A stretch of DNA of 64,000 nucleotides from Pseudoroseicyclus aestuarii (GTDB taxonomy: Bacteria; Pseudomonadota; Alphaproteobacteria; Rhodobacterales; Rhodobacteraceae). Position numbers and translations under genes: made by a program. How positions within the stretch are numbered: the first letter of the stretch is position 1; the number at the start of each line of letters is the position of its first letter. Of the stretch, positions 48,186 through 57,328 are shown in pieces. The notes beneath the pieces were generated by a model. That model saw only the letters and a program-made list of their open reading frames with translations, was not told the origin of the DNA and ran no database searches. The stretch is taken from NCBI RefSeq assembly GCF_003217255.1, contig NZ_QJTE01000004.1, positions 124,001-188,000 on the forward strand. The letters are read 5' to 3'.

Positions 48186-50516
48186 GTGCCGTCATTCTCG
48201 ACAACTCTCGAGCAGTCCATTCACGCCGCTCTCGCCCTGGCCAACTCCCGTCGCCATGAACTGGCGACCCTCGAACACCTGCTGCTCGCCCTGACGGACG
48301 AGCCAGATGCCACGCGCGTGCTGCGCGCCTGCTCGGTGGACCTGTCGCAGCTGAAGAAACAGCTCGAGGACTTCATCGAGGACGACCTCTCGACGCTGGT
48401 CACCGATGTCGACGGCTCCGAGGCCGTGCCCACCGCTGCCTTCCAGCGCGTGATCCAGCGCGCCGCGATCCACGTCCAAAGCTCTGGCCGGCAGGAGGTG
48501 ACGGGTGCCAACGTTCTCGTCGCGATCTTCGCCGAGCGCGAATCGAACGCCGCCTACTTCCTGCAGGAGCAGGACATGACGCGCTACGACGCGGTGAACT
48601 TCATCGCCCATGGCGTCGCCAAGGATCCCGCCTTCGGCGAGAGCCGCCCCGTCACCGGCGCCACCGACAAGGACGACGAGAGCGAGACCGCCTCTTCCGG
48701 CCCCGCCGGCGAGGAAAAGGAAACCGCCCTCGGCAAGTACTGCGTCGATCTCAACGCCAAGTCCCGCAAGGGCGACGTCGATCCGCTGATCGGCCGCGAA
48801 AGCGAGGTGGAGCGCTGCATTCAGGTGCTCTGCCGCCGTCGCAAGAACAACCCGCTGCTGGTCGGCGATCCCGGCGTCGGCAAGACCGCCATCGCCGAGG
48901 GCCTCGCCTGGAAGATCGTCAATGGCGAGGTGCCCGAGGTGCTGTCCGAGGCGACGATCTTCAGCCTCGACATGGGCGCGCTGCTGGCCGGCACCCGCTA
49001 CCGCGGCGACTTCGAGGAGCGTCTGAAAGCTGTCGTCTCCGAGCTGGAGGATCATCCCGACGCGGTGCTCTTCATCGACGAGATCCACACCGTGATCGGC
49101 GCCGGCGCCACCTCCGGCGGGGCGATGGATGCCTCCAACCTGCTGAAGCCCGCGCTCGCGGGCGGCAAGCTGCGTTGCATGGGCTCCACCACCTACAAGG
49201 AGTTCCGCCAGCACTTCGAGAAGGACCGCGCCCTGTCGCGCCGGTTCCAGAAGATCGACGTGAACGAGCCCTCGGTCGAGGATGCGGTAAAGATCCTGCG
49301 CGGCCTGAAGCCGTATTTCGAGGATCACCACCACATCAAGTACACCCACGACGCGATCAAGACCGCGGTGGAGCTGTCTTCGCGCTACATCAACGACCGC
49401 AAGCTGCCGGACAAGGCGATTGACGTCATCGACGAGGCCGGCGCGGCCCAGCACCTGCTGGCCGAAAGCAAGCGTCGCAAGACCATCGGCCCCAAGGAGA
49501 TCGAGGCCGTGGTGGCCAAGATTGCCCGCATCCCGCCCAAGAACGTCAGCAAGGACGATGCAGAGGTGCTCAAGGACCTCGAAGGCAGCCTGAAGCGCGT
49601 CGTCTTCGGACAGGATTCGGCCATCGAGGCGCTTTCGAGCGCGATCAAGCTGTCGCGGGCCGGCCTGCGCGAGCCCGAAAAGCCGATCGGCAACTACCTC
49701 TTCGCCGGCCCCACCGGCGTCGGCAAGACCGAGGTGGCCAAGCAGCTCGCCAGCACGCTGGGCGTCGAGATGCTGCGCTTCGACATGTCCGAGTACATGG
49801 AGAAGCATGCCGTCAGCCGCCTGATCGGTGCCCCGCCGGGCTATGTCGGCTTCGACCAGGGCGGTCTTCTGACCGATGGCGTCGACCAGCATCCGCATTG
49901 CGTGCTGCTTCTCGACGAGATCGAGAAGGCGCATCCGGACGTGTTCAACATCCTCCTGCAGGTGATGGACCACGGCAAGCTGACCGACCACAACGGCCGC
50001 GCGGTGGATTTCCGCAACGTGGTGCTGATCATGACCTCGAACGCCGGCGCGACCGAGCAGGCGAAAGAGGCCATCGGTTTCGGCCGCGACCGGCGCGAGG
50101 GCGAGGATACCGCCGCGATCGAGCGGACCTTCACGCCCGAGTTCCGCAACCGCCTTGATGCCGTCATCAGCTTCGGCCCGCTGGCCAAGGAGACGATCCT
50201 CTCGGTGGTCGAGAAGTTCGTCCTGCAACTCGAGGCGCAGCTGATGGACCGGAACGTCCATATCGAGCTGACGCGCGAGGCCGGCCTCTGGCTGGGCGAG
50301 AAGGGCTACGATGAGAAGATGGGTGCCCGCCCCCTGGGCCGTGTGATCCAGGAGCACATCAAGAAGCCCCTCGCCGAAGAGCTGCTCTTTGGACGGCTGA
50401 CCAAGGGCGGCATCGTCCGCGTCGGCGTCAAGGACGACAAGATCGACCTGCAGTTCGAGGCGCCGGGCGCCAAGGCCCTGTCCGGCAACAAGCCGCCGCT
50501 GCTGACGGCCGAATGA
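48186..50516 (+). CDS. clpA: ATP-dependent Clp protease ATP-binding subunit ClpA
   Basis: This 776-residue AAA+ unfoldase feeds substrates to ClpP. The N domain (residues 1-145, with two repeats) contains [18 protein letters not shown]. Domain D1 has Walker [15 protein letters not shown] and [14 protein letters not shown]; domain D2 has Walker [15 protein letters not shown] and Walker [15 protein letters not shown]. There is no ClpB-type middle coil, so it is ClpA. The start is GTG with GAGGAG 8 bases upstream, behind a sigma32-like promoter. The adaptor gene clpS is not within this window's upstream 2 kb; gloB is there instead. Confidence 0.98.
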   Translation: MPSFSTTLEQSIHAALALANSRRHELATLEHLLLALTDEPDATRVLRACSVDLSQLKKQLEDFIEDDLSTLVTDVDGSEAVPTAAFQRVIQRAAIHVQSSGRQEVTGANVLVAIFAERESNAAYFLQEQDMTRYDAVNFIAHGVAKDPAFGESRPVTGATDKDDESETASSGPAGEEKETALGKYCVDLNAKSRKGDVDPLIGRESEVERCIQVLCRRRKNNPLLVGDPGVGKTAIAEGLAWKIVNGEVPEVLSEATIFSLDMGALLAGTRYRGDFEERLKAVVSELEDHPDAVLFIDEIHTVIGAGATSGGAMDASNLLKPALAGGKLRCMGSTTYKEFRQHFEKDRALSRRFQKIDVNEPSVEDAVKILRGLKPYFEDHHHIKYTHDAIKTAVELSSRYINDRKLPDKAIDVIDEAGAAQHLLAESKRRKTIGPKEIEAVVAKIARIPPKNVSKDDAEVLKDLEGSLKRVVFGQDSAIEALSSAIKLSRAGLREPEKPIGNYLFAGPTGVGKTEVAKQLASTLGVEMLRFDMSEYMEKHAVSRLIGAPPGYVGFDQGGLLTDGVDQHPHCVLLLDEIEKAHPDVFNILLQVMDHGKLTDHNGRAVDFRNVVLIMTSNAGATEQAKEAIGFGRDRREGEDTAAIERTFTPEFRNRLDAVISFGPLAKETILSVVEKFVLQLEAQLMDRNVHIELTREAGLWLGEKGYDEKMGARPLGRVIQEHIKKPLAEELLFGRLTKGGIVRVGVKDDKIDLQFEAPGAKALSGNKPPLLTAE

Positions 50517-50538
50517 CCCCTCCAGGGATCGAGTGACG

Positions 50539-50569
50539 AAAAGGGGCGCCGGTGGCGCGCCTTTTTTTT
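50539..50569 (+). terminator. clpA terminator
   Basis: AAAAGGGGCGCC and GGCGCGCCTTTT pair over 12 positions with one mismatch around a 3-base loop, followed by further T residues (eight T in all). It is a strong intrinsic terminator 23 bases after the stop. Confidence 0.88.
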
Positions 50570-50644
50570 GTGGTCCAGCGCCTCCGGGTCGCCCCCTTGG
50601 CTGGCTGCCAAGCCCCGCGCGGGGTCCTGCCCGCACTCTGCGGG

Positions 50645-50698
50645 AGGGCGGGCGGGGCGATGCGGCGGCGCAGCCGCGAGCGAGCGTCGTCCCGCCCT
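50645..50698 (-). repeat. Stop-codon-overlapping hairpin repeat, copy A
   Basis: The outer arms AGGGCGGG (50645-50652) and CCCGCCCT (50691-50698) enclose GGGGCGATGCGG-CGGCGCAGCCGC. The end of the element overlaps the TAG stop of the OmpA-like gene on the minus strand. Copy B at 58461 has the same plan and orientation with a partly different sequence that keeps the inner and outer stems. Confidence 0.65.
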
Positions 50699-52736
50699 AG
50701 CGCTCCGTCAGCTTCAGCTCGATCCGGCGGTTCTGCGCCCGCGCCTCGGGCGTGTCAGCCGGGTCGAGGGGCTGGTATTCGGCAAAACCATTGGCCGAAA
50801 GGCGCTGCGGCGGGATGCCCTGCTCGTCGATCATGTATTGCACGACCGACAGCGCCCGCGCCTGGCTCAGCTCCCAGTTGTTGGCGAATTCGCCGGTGCC
50901 CGACAGCGGGATGTTGTCGGTATGCCCGTCGACCCGGATCACCCAGTCGATGCCATCGGGAATCTCCGCCGCGATCTGCCGCAGCAGGCCCGAGACGCTC
51001 GCGATCTCGGCCTCCCCCGCCGCGGAGAGCGTCGCGGAGCCGGGCGCGAAGAGCACCTCGGAAGAGAAGACGAAGCGGTCGCCGACGATCCGCAGCCCCT
51101 CCTGCCCCTCGAGTACGGAGCGCAGCCGCCCGAAGAAATCCGAGCGATAGCTCTCCAGATCCGCGGCCTCCGCCTCGGCCGCGAGGCGCGCCTCCTCCTC
51201 GAGCTGGCGGCGCCGGCGCTCTTCCTCGGCAACGCGGGCGAGCGCCTGGTTCAGCTCCGCGCCCAGGCTTTCGACCCGCACCTCCGAGGCCGCGTCCGAG
51301 GCGCGCGATTCGTCCAAGAGGCCCTGGAGCTGGTCCAGCTGACCGCGCAATGCCGCAACCTGCTGGTTCAGCGCCTGCACCCGGCGCTGTGCCTCGGCGG
51401 ATTGCACCTCTTCCTCGGTCAGCTGCTGCCGCGCCGTGGCAAGAAGCGCGGCCCGGCGCTCTGCCTCGTCCTGGCTCTCCTCTGCCGCGCCACGCGCGGT
51501 TTCCAGCGAGGCCAGCGCCTCGGCCAGGCGCGCTTGCAGATCGGCCCGCTCGGCGCCCTCGCCGGTCAGCGTGTCCACCTCGCCCTGCAACCTGTCGCGG
51601 GCCAGCAGCGCCGCCTCAAGCCGCTCTTCCAGCGTCAGCCGCTCTGCCGCGGCCTCGGCCGCCGTGCCTTCGGCCGTCTCGCGCGCCAGAACCGCCTCGG
51701 CGAGGCGCCTGCGCAGCGCCTCCTCGGTGGTGGCCCCCTCGGCGAGGGCCGCGTCCAGCGCCTGCTGCACCTGCGCGAGATCGGCTTGGGCCCCGTCACG
51801 CGCGCCCAGCGCGGCGGCGAGGCGGGCCTCGAGGCTCTCTGCCCGATCCTGCGCATCCTCCCGCGCCTCGGCAGCCTGCTGCTGCGCCAGAAGCGCCTCG
51901 GCCAGCCGCGCATCCAGCCCCTCGCTGGCCGATTCCGCGGCGGCCAGCAGCGTCAGCGTTTCTTCCGCCTGCCGCCGCTGCTCCTCGAGCTGCAGGGTCA
52001 TCGCCGTCAGCTCGGCATCCGCATCCTCGAGCCGCTCGCGCAGCGCCTGCGCGGCGGCGGCCTCGGCAAGGCGCTCCGCCTCGAGGGCGTCGATCTGCTC
52101 GGCACTGTCACCCTGCGCGCCTTCTAGCGCGGCGATACGGCCCTCGGCCTCCTCGGCCCCGGCCCGCATCTCCGCGACCAGTGCCTCCAGCGCCTCGCGC
52201 CGGGCGGCGGCGAGGCGGGCGGCTTCCTCGGCCTCGTCAAGGGCACCCTCAGCCGCGTCGCGCGCCTGCACGAGGGTGTCGGCCCGGTCCTCGGCGCCGC
52301 TCAGGTCGCGCTCGAGCCCGGCGATCCGCTGGCGGGCGGTGGCCCGCTCGGACAGCAGCGCCGCGATGCGCGCCTCGCTTTGGGCCGCCGCGCCTTGTGC
52401 CGCGTCCCGCTCCTGCGTCAGCCCGGCGATCAGTGCTGCCTGCTGCTCGGCCCGGCTCGTCGCCTCCTGCAGGGTGGCCCCGAGATCGCGCGCCTGCTCC
52501 TCGAGGCTGGCGGAGCGGTCGCGCTCCAGCCCCAGCGCCTCGGCGAGGCTGGCGACCTCGGCGGTCAATTCGTTCAGCTCCGTCTCCTGGCCGGTGATGG
52601 TGTCGCGCAGGACGAATTGCACCACGGTGAAGATGGTCAGCACGAACATCAGCACCAGCAGCAGGCCCGTCATCGCATCGACGAAGCCGGGCCAGATATT
52701 GGCCTGGAACCGCGGGGAGCGGCGGTTCAGCGCCAT
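50697..52736 (-). CDS. Coiled-coil OmpA/MotB-like peptidoglycan-binding protein
   Basis: The protein has 679 residues. One N-terminal membrane helix contains an Asp early in it (WPGFVDAMTGLLLVLMFVL), as in MotB, TolR and ExbD, where that Asp carries protons. About 430 residues of nearly continuous Glu/Ala/Arg/Leu-rich coiled coil follow. The C-terminal OmpA-type domain has IRVDGHTDNIPL, NNWELSQARALSVVQYMI and NRRIELKL, the peptidoglycan-binding motif. It is therefore a long stator-like arm from inner membrane to cell wall. It starts 4 bases after the ExbB-like gene, so the two proteins almost certainly act together. The role is unknown. Confidence 0.88.
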   Translation of the reverse strand: MALNRRSPRFQANIWPGFVDAMTGLLLVLMFVLTIFTVVQFVLRDTITGQETELNELTAEVASLAEALGLERDRSASLEEQARDLGATLQEATSRAEQQAALIAGLTQERDAAQGAAAQSEARIAALLSERATARQRIAGLERDLSGAEDRADTLVQARDAAEGALDEAEEAARLAAARREALEALVAEMRAGAEEAEGRIAALEGAQGDSAEQIDALEAERLAEAAAAQALRERLEDADAELTAMTLQLEEQRRQAEETLTLLAAAESASEGLDARLAEALLAQQQAAEAREDAQDRAESLEARLAAALGARDGAQADLAQVQQALDAALAEGATTEEALRRRLAEAVLARETAEGTAAEAAAERLTLEERLEAALLARDRLQGEVDTLTGEGAERADLQARLAEALASLETARGAAEESQDEAERRAALLATARQQLTEEEVQSAEAQRRVQALNQQVAALRGQLDQLQGLLDESRASDAASEVRVESLGAELNQALARVAEEERRRRQLEEEARLAAEAEAADLESYRSDFFGRLRSVLEGQEGLRIVGDRFVFSSEVLFAPGSATLSAAGEAEIASVSGLLRQIAAEIPDGIDWVIRVDGHTDNIPLSGTGEFANNWELSQARALSVVQYMIDEQGIPPQRLSANGFAEYQPLDPADTPEARAQNRRIELKLTER

Positions 52737-52740
52737 CGCC

Positions 52741-53940
52741 CTAGACCTCCGAGTCGCGGGCGGAGAGCGGGCGCCGACGCGGCCCCAGCGTCGGCGAGGC
52801 CGGCTGGGCCCCGCGCCGCAGCGCCTCGATCAGGGGGGCGATATCGGCGCGCAGTTCGGCCACGGTTTCCTGCCGGCCGGCGCTGATCTCTTCGAGGATG
52901 CGCAGAAGCTGCACGTCCATCGACCGCAGGCGCATGCGGCTTTCGGCATCCAGCCCCTCGGGCGCCTCGCGCTGTTCCAGCACCGCGATCAGCCGCTCCT
53001 GCCCCTCGGCCACCCGCTCGAGCGCGCGGGCATTGCTGCTGTCCTGCACGCTGTCGGCCAGCCGCTCCATCACGCCCGAGAGCTGCTCGAGCCGCGCGTC
53101 GAGCTGCCCGCGCCCGGCCTCGCCGCGCGCGATGAGGGTATGCAGCCCCTCCATCTGCTCGGAGAGACCGTCGACGACCTGCGCCATGAGGCCGGCCTCG
53201 CCGCCCTCTTCGGCAAATCCAACCCGGCTGATCGAGCTGAGCCATTCCTCGAGCTCGCGGTAGAAGCGGTTCTGGCCGTGGGTCGCGAAAAGCTCCAACA
53301 GGCCGATCACCAGGCTGCCCGCCAGCCCCAGCAGAGAGGAGGAGAAGGCCGTGCCCATGCCGCCAAGCTGCGTCTCGAGGCCCTGCTGCAGGCGGCTGAA
53401 GATCGCCGTGCCCGATTCCCCCTCGCCGGGGTTGAGCGAGCGAATGGTGTCGACCAGCGCCGGCACGGTCGTGGCAAGGCCGTAAAAGGTGCCCAGAAGC
53501 CCGAGGAAGATCAGCGTATTGCCGAGGTAGCGCGTGATCTCGCGGTCTTCCTCGACCCGCTGGCCCACCGATTCAAGGATTGTCCGGGCCGAGTTCGCCG
53601 AAAGCCGCATCCTTGCGCCGCGCCCGCGCAGCAGCGTCGCCAGCGGCAGCAGCAGGGCCGGCGCCTCCCATGTCTGCTCCTCGGGGCTGCGGGCAAACTC
53701 CTCGATCCAGCGGACGGAGCGCATCAGCGCGATCACCTGCCGGAAGCAGGCCAGCACGCCGAGGATGAAGAAGCCGGCGATGGCGGCGTTCAGGTAGGGG
53801 TTGGAATCGTAGATCGCGATGAAGGTCGGAAAGACCAGCACGAGGCCCAGAAGGACAAGCGCCAGAACCGCCAGCATCGAGCCGATCTGCCGCAGCGGCT
53901 TGGAGAAATGCAGCTCGGGCTGCGAGCCTGTGGCTGCCAT
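52741..53940 (-). CDS. MotA/TolQ/ExbB-family proton channel
   Basis: This membrane protein has 399 residues. Two N-terminal helices precede a cytoplasmic loop. Two further helices (NTLIFLGLLGTFYGLATTVPAL and GMGTAFSSSLLGLAGSLVIGLLEL) carry the conserved MotA/TolQ/ExbB channel motifs. A roughly 150-residue C-terminal tail is helical and Gln/Glu-rich. The ATG at 53940 has GGGGA upstream; an earlier in-frame ATG at 53979 has no ribosome site. With the downstream OmpA/MotB-like partner it should form a proton-driven complex. It lacks the helicase/nuclease partners of Zorya defence and lies beside chaC. Confidence 0.87.
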   Translation of the reverse strand: MAATGSQPELHFSKPLRQIGSMLAVLALVLLGLVLVFPTFIAIYDSNPYLNAAIAGFFILGVLACFRQVIALMRSVRWIEEFARSPEEQTWEAPALLLPLATLLRGRGARMRLSANSARTILESVGQRVEEDREITRYLGNTLIFLGLLGTFYGLATTVPALVDTIRSLNPGEGESGTAIFSRLQQGLETQLGGMGTAFSSSLLGLAGSLVIGLLELFATHGQNRFYRELEEWLSSISRVGFAEEGGEAGLMAQVVDGLSEQMEGLHTLIARGEAGRGQLDARLEQLSGVMERLADSVQDSSNARALERVAEGQERLIAVLEQREAPEGLDAESRMRLRSMDVQLLRILEEISAGRQETVAELRADIAPLIEALRRGAQPASPTLGPRRRPLSARDSEV

Positions 53941-54013
53941 GCGCGGCGGGTCCCCCAATTGCCAGTCACGCGGCAGCATAGGTGCAGCCGCCGAAATGCC
54001 AAGCGCCCTGCGG

Positions 54014-54553
54014 TCAGCTGTCGCTTTCGTGCATCAGTGTCTGCACCCGCCGCGACAGCCAGTCGAGGTCGGGATCGGCCAGCCCCAGTCCCTGCAGGTG
54101 GCTGGCGGTGTTGAGCAGGTAGTCGGCATTGCTGCCCATCGGCCCCGAGGCACGGGCGATCTTCCGGGCCTGCTCTTCGAGATCGAGGTGGACGTATTGC
54201 GCCGTCTGCCGGTTGATCACGTAGGTCAGCGCCTCGACCTCGCGCCCGTCGGAAAGGGTCAGCGGCAGGCGCATTTCCACATAGGCGTCCGAGATCAGCT
54301 CGCGCTTGCGCAGCATATCCAGCACCATGGCCTCGTCCCTTGGCGCCGCGCGCAGGGCGAGGCCGGTGCAGCTGGCCCCCGGCGCGGCATCGAGCGCCAG
54401 CACCAGCCCCGGCACCTCGGGCGTGCCGCGATAGTGGATCGAGCTCATGCAGAAGCTGCGGTGCCAGCCGTCGAGGCGCGCGACGGCGCTTTCCTCGGGC
54501 GTGAACTCTGGCTTCCACAGGAGCGAGCCATAGCCGAAGACCCAAAGCGACAT
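54014..54553 (-). CDS. chaC: ChaC-type gamma-glutamylcyclotransferase
   Basis: This 179-residue enzyme of glutathione breakdown forms 5-oxoproline and Cys-Gly. The hallmark substrate loop VFGYGSLLWKP is at the start, and the catalytic Glu is expected in the region of RKRELISDAYVEMRLPL. YVINRQTAQYVHLDLEEQA is typical of the ChaC family. It has a normal start at 54553. It is divergent from the DUF2125 gene and 73 bases upstream of the ExbB-like gene on the same strand. Confidence 0.93.
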   Translation of the reverse strand: MSLWVFGYGSLLWKPEFTPEESAVARLDGWHRSFCMSSIHYRGTPEVPGLVLALDAAPGASCTGLALRAAPRDEAMVLDMLRKRELISDAYVEMRLPLTLSDGREVEALTYVINRQTAQYVHLDLEEQARKIARASGPMGSNADYLLNTASHLQGLGLADPDLDWLSRRVQTLMHESDS

Positions 54554-54625
54554 TCTGGCCCTCCTGCCCGTTGCACGCTAGTCACTGGGGCGTGGTAGCC
54601 AATCGGCCTGTCCGGAGAAAGAGCG

Positions 54626-55642
54626 ATGCGCATCATAGTGATCCTGCTGACGGTGGCGGCAGTGCTGTTCCTGGGCTGGTGGTTCGTCGCCGTCTGGCTG
54701 CTGGACCGCGGTCTCGACCGCAGCGCCGAGGCGCTGCGCGCGCGCGGCTGGACCGTCGCCTACGAGACGGAGCGGGTCGGCGGCTTCCCCTACCGCTTCG
54801 ACCTGCGGCTTCGGGACGTGGCGCTGAGCGATCCCGCCGGCGCGCTGGCCTGGCAGACGCCGGAGCTGCGGCTCGACGCGCTCAGCTACCGACCGAACCG
54901 GGTCCTGGCCTTCTTCGCGCCCGGTCAGACCGTCACGCTGCCGCGCCAGACGATCGACATCGTGGCCGATGACCTGCGCGGCGACATCCGGGTCGGCTTC
55001 GCGCCACAGGTTCCGCTGACCTCGCTGACGCTGGACAGCGGCCCCCTGCGCGCCGCCTCGAGCCTGGGGTGGGAGATCTCGGCCGCGGAGGGTCTCGCGG
55101 CGCTGCGGCTCGCGCCCGATGAAACCCAGCAAGAGGCGCCGGAAAGCGGCGTGCTCTACGACGCCTATGCCCAGCTGGACGACCTCGCCCTGCCCCCGGT
55201 GCTGGCCGAGCGGCTCGATCCCGAGGGCGCGCTGCCTGACCGGCTGGCCGAGGTCAGCCTGGATGCGCGCCTTGGCCTAGACCAGGCACTGGACCGCGGG
55301 ATGACCGCCTGGCCGCAGGTTCGCAGCATCGAGCTGCGCGGGCTTGAGGTCGATTGGGGCGCGGTGACCATCGCCGGCAGCGGCGATCTGCTGCTCGACG
55401 ACGCGGGCATCCCCGAGGGCGAGCTGGTGCTGCGCATCGGCGGCTGGCAGCAGCTGATCGACCTGGCCGAAGAGGCCGGCCTGCTGACCGGCGGCTCGGC
55501 CCGGATGGTGCGCGGCGCGGCCAGCGCCATGGCCGATGGCGATGCCATCGAGGCGCCGATCACCTTCGAGGGCGGCGCAATGCGCCTGGGCTTCGTGCCG
55601 CTGGGGCCCGCGCCGCGCCTCTTCGTGCCGCCCGGCGGCTGA
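54626..55642 (+). CDS. DUF2125 protein
   Basis: This 338-residue protein starts with a hydrophobic helix that acts as a signal anchor (VILLTVAAVLFLGWWFVAVWLL). The rest contains the features of DUF2125: RVGGFPYRFDLRLRDVAL near residue 52, and repeated beta-rich amphipathic units (LDALSYRPNRVLAF, IDIVADDLRGDIRVGFAP). These proteins are alphaproteobacterial, probably periplasm-facing and anchored in the inner membrane. The function is unknown. It is monocistronic and converges with the extensin-like gene, 7 bases apart. Confidence 0.88.
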   Translation: MRIIVILLTVAAVLFLGWWFVAVWLLDRGLDRSAEALRARGWTVAYETERVGGFPYRFDLRLRDVALSDPAGALAWQTPELRLDALSYRPNRVLAFFAPGQTVTLPRQTIDIVADDLRGDIRVGFAPQVPLTSLTLDSGPLRAASSLGWEISAAEGLAALRLAPDETQQEAPESGVLYDAYAQLDDLALPPVLAERLDPEGALPDRLAEVSLDARLGLDQALDRGMTAWPQVRSIELRGLEVDWGAVTIAGSGDLLLDDAGIPEGELVLRIGGWQQLIDLAEEAGLLTGGSARMVRGAASAMADGDAIEAPITFEGGAMRLGFVPLGPAPRLFVPPGG

Positions 55643-55649
55643 CGCCCCC

Positions 55650-56396
55650 TCAGCGGCAGTAGGCGCCGGAGCTGCGCGCGGCCGTGTCGAAGTGGAAGTG
55701 GTCGTGGTGCAGCGCGTTCGCCTCCGGCCCCAGCACGGTGCCGAAGGGGCCGCAGGCGGCCTTGTGCAGGGCGCGGAAGGCGCCGGCATAGGGGCCGGAC
55801 CAGTCATCCGTCAGCGTCAGCCGCGTGCCGTCGCGCAAGGCAAAGCCCATGATGTCGACGGCATGGCCGTAGGCATGTTCCGACAGCCGATTGCCCGCCC
55901 GGTTGTTGCGCGGGCGGCAGGTATAGCCCCCCGCCACGCGAAGCTGCGCCAGCCCGCCGCCGTAGCCCGCCAGCACCGGCCGCGCAGCCTCCTGCACCCA
56001 GTCCAGCAGCGTGACGGCGGTATTGCAGTTCACCGTCAGCGGCCGCGACAGGGCGATTCCGTCGACACTGCGCACACGCACCGCGTCCTCGACGCCGCAG
56101 GCGCCCGGCCCCTCGACCGTGCCGAGCCTGTCGCCCTGCAACTCGGGCCGGCCGCAGATCATGCCCCGCCGCGCCTCGGCGCGATCGGCCTCGACCCGGG
56201 CGGTCAGCGCCCCGGGGCGCAGCGGCGGGCGCAGGGCCTGCACGACCGCCGCCTCAGGGGCGGGCGCGGCTGCCGGCGGAGCGGAAGGGGTGCCCTCGGG
56301 GCGCGCCTGCGGCAAGGGCGCCTCAAGCGGCGCCTCGGCCAGAACCGGGGCAGCGTAGAGCAGCAGCAGGCCGGCCAGCCGGGCGGTCTGCCTCAC
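55650..56396 (-). CDS. Extensin-like (M15-type) secreted protein
   Basis: This 248-residue protein begins with a signal peptide (RQTARLAGLLLLYAAPVLAEA) and a Pro/Ala-rich segment (about 25-75). The extensin-like C-terminal domain has SEHAYGHAVDIMGF and LHHDHFHFD. The His-x6-Asp and His-x-His pattern is that of M15 D-Ala-D-Ala carboxypeptidases, so a peptidoglycan role is likely. Cys pairs (MICGRPE, GACGVED, VNCNT, KAACGPFG, GAYC) suit the periplasm. The start is GTG at 56396 and overlaps the tyrC stop (GTGA). Cotranscription with tyrC-hisC is thus expected although the roles differ. Confidence 0.88.
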   Translation of the reverse strand: MRQTARLAGLLLLYAAPVLAEAPLEAPLPQARPEGTPSAPPAAAPAPEAAVVQALRPPLRPGALTARVEADRAEARRGMICGRPELQGDRLGTVEGPGACGVEDAVRVRSVDGIALSRPLTVNCNTAVTLLDWVQEAARPVLAGYGGGLAQLRVAGGYTCRPRNNRAGNRLSEHAYGHAVDIMGFALRDGTRLTLTDDWSGPYAGAFRALHKAACGPFGTVLGPEANALHHDHFHFDTAARSSGAYCR

Positions 56397-57328
56397 GCGT
56401 TGCCGCCCCCGGCCTTGGTGCCGCCGCCCCGGCCGAAGTCCGGCGCCGCGGTGTCCTGCCCGGCCTCGATGATGCCCCGGCGGATCGCGCGGGTGCGGGT
56501 GAAGTAATCGTGCAGCTGCTGCCCGTCGCCGGTGCGGATCGCCCGCTGCAGGGCGAAAAGCTCCTCGGTGAAACGGCCCAGGATCTCGAGCGTCGCCTCC
56601 TTGTTGCTCAGGAAGACATCGCGCCACATCGTCGGATCGGAGGCGGCGATGCGGGTGAAGTCGCGGAAGCCCGCGGCGGAATACTTCACGACCTCGCTGT
56701 CCGTCACCCGGCCCAGATCGTCCGCCACGCCGACCATCGTATAGGCGATGAGGTGAGGCGTATGGCTCGTCACCGCCAGCACGAGGTCGTGGTGATCGGC
56801 GTCCATCCAGTCGACATGCGCGCCCATGCCCGTCCAGAAGGCGGCCAGCCGGTCCTGCGCCGCCTGCGGCGCGCCGTTCGGCACGAGGATGCACCAGCGC
56901 CCCGAGAAGAGCGCGGCAAAACCGGCGCGCGGGCCGGATTGCTCGGTCCCCGCCAGCGGGTGGCCGGCGATGAAATGCACGCCGTCGGGCAGGGCCGGCA
57001 CCACGGCGTCGATCACCGCCCGCTTGACCGAGCCTGTATCGCTGACCGTCGCGCCGGGTTTCAGCACCGGCGCGATGTCCTCGGCCACGGCGCCCATCGC
57101 GCCCACCGGCACGCAAAGCATGACCAGGTCCGCACCCTGCGCCGCCTCGGCGGCACTGTCGCAGATCACGTCGCAGAGGCCGATTTCGCGCGCGGTCTCG
57201 CGGTGGCCTGCGTCGATGTCGTACCCCGCGACCTCACCCGCCAGCCCCGCCTGCCGGATCGCATGCGCCATGGACGAGGCGATAAGCCCCAGCCCGATCA
57301 GCGCGACGCGGTCATAAAGGCGGCTCAT
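56393..57328 (-). CDS. tyrC: Prephenate/arogenate dehydrogenase
   Basis: This 311-residue NAD(P)-dependent enzyme of tyrosine synthesis starts with a Rossmann fold (VALIGLGLIASSMAHAI). VSDTGSVKRAVIDAV and FIAGHPLAGTEQSGPRAGFAALF are the conserved active-site His and substrate regions. ILVPNGAP and the helical dimer domain (HTPHLIAYTMV) complete it. The N-terminal end lacks any chorismate mutase fusion, so it is a monofunctional cyclohexadienyl dehydrogenase; I cannot say whether it prefers prephenate or arogenate. It overlaps hisC by 4 bases (ATGA). Confidence 0.93.
   Translation of the reverse strand: MSRLYDRVALIGLGLIASSMAHAIRQAGLAGEVAGYDIDAGHRETAREIGLCDVICDSAAEAAQGADLVMLCVPVGAMGAVAEDIAPVLKPGATVSDTGSVKRAVIDAVVPALPDGVHFIAGHPLAGTEQSGPRAGFAALFSGRWCILVPNGAPQAAQDRLAAFWTGMGAHVDWMDADHHDLVLAVTSHTPHLIAYTMVGVADDLGRVTDSEVVKYSAAGFRDFTRIAASDPTMWRDVFLSNKEATLEILGRFTEELFALQRAIRTGDGQQLHDYFTRTRAIRRGIIEAGQDTAAPDFGRGGGTKAGGGNA

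Noticed and set aside
48192..50636. 814-codon minus-strand frame opposite clpA
   Set aside because: It is a shadow of clpA; no family match, and it ends inside the clpA promoter side without regulatory signals.
50697..53940. Zorya anti-phage system
   Set aside because: The ExbB/MotB pair recalls ZorA/ZorB, but the coiled coil is on the MotB-like side instead of ZorA, and no ZorC/ZorD or ZorE gene is adjacent.
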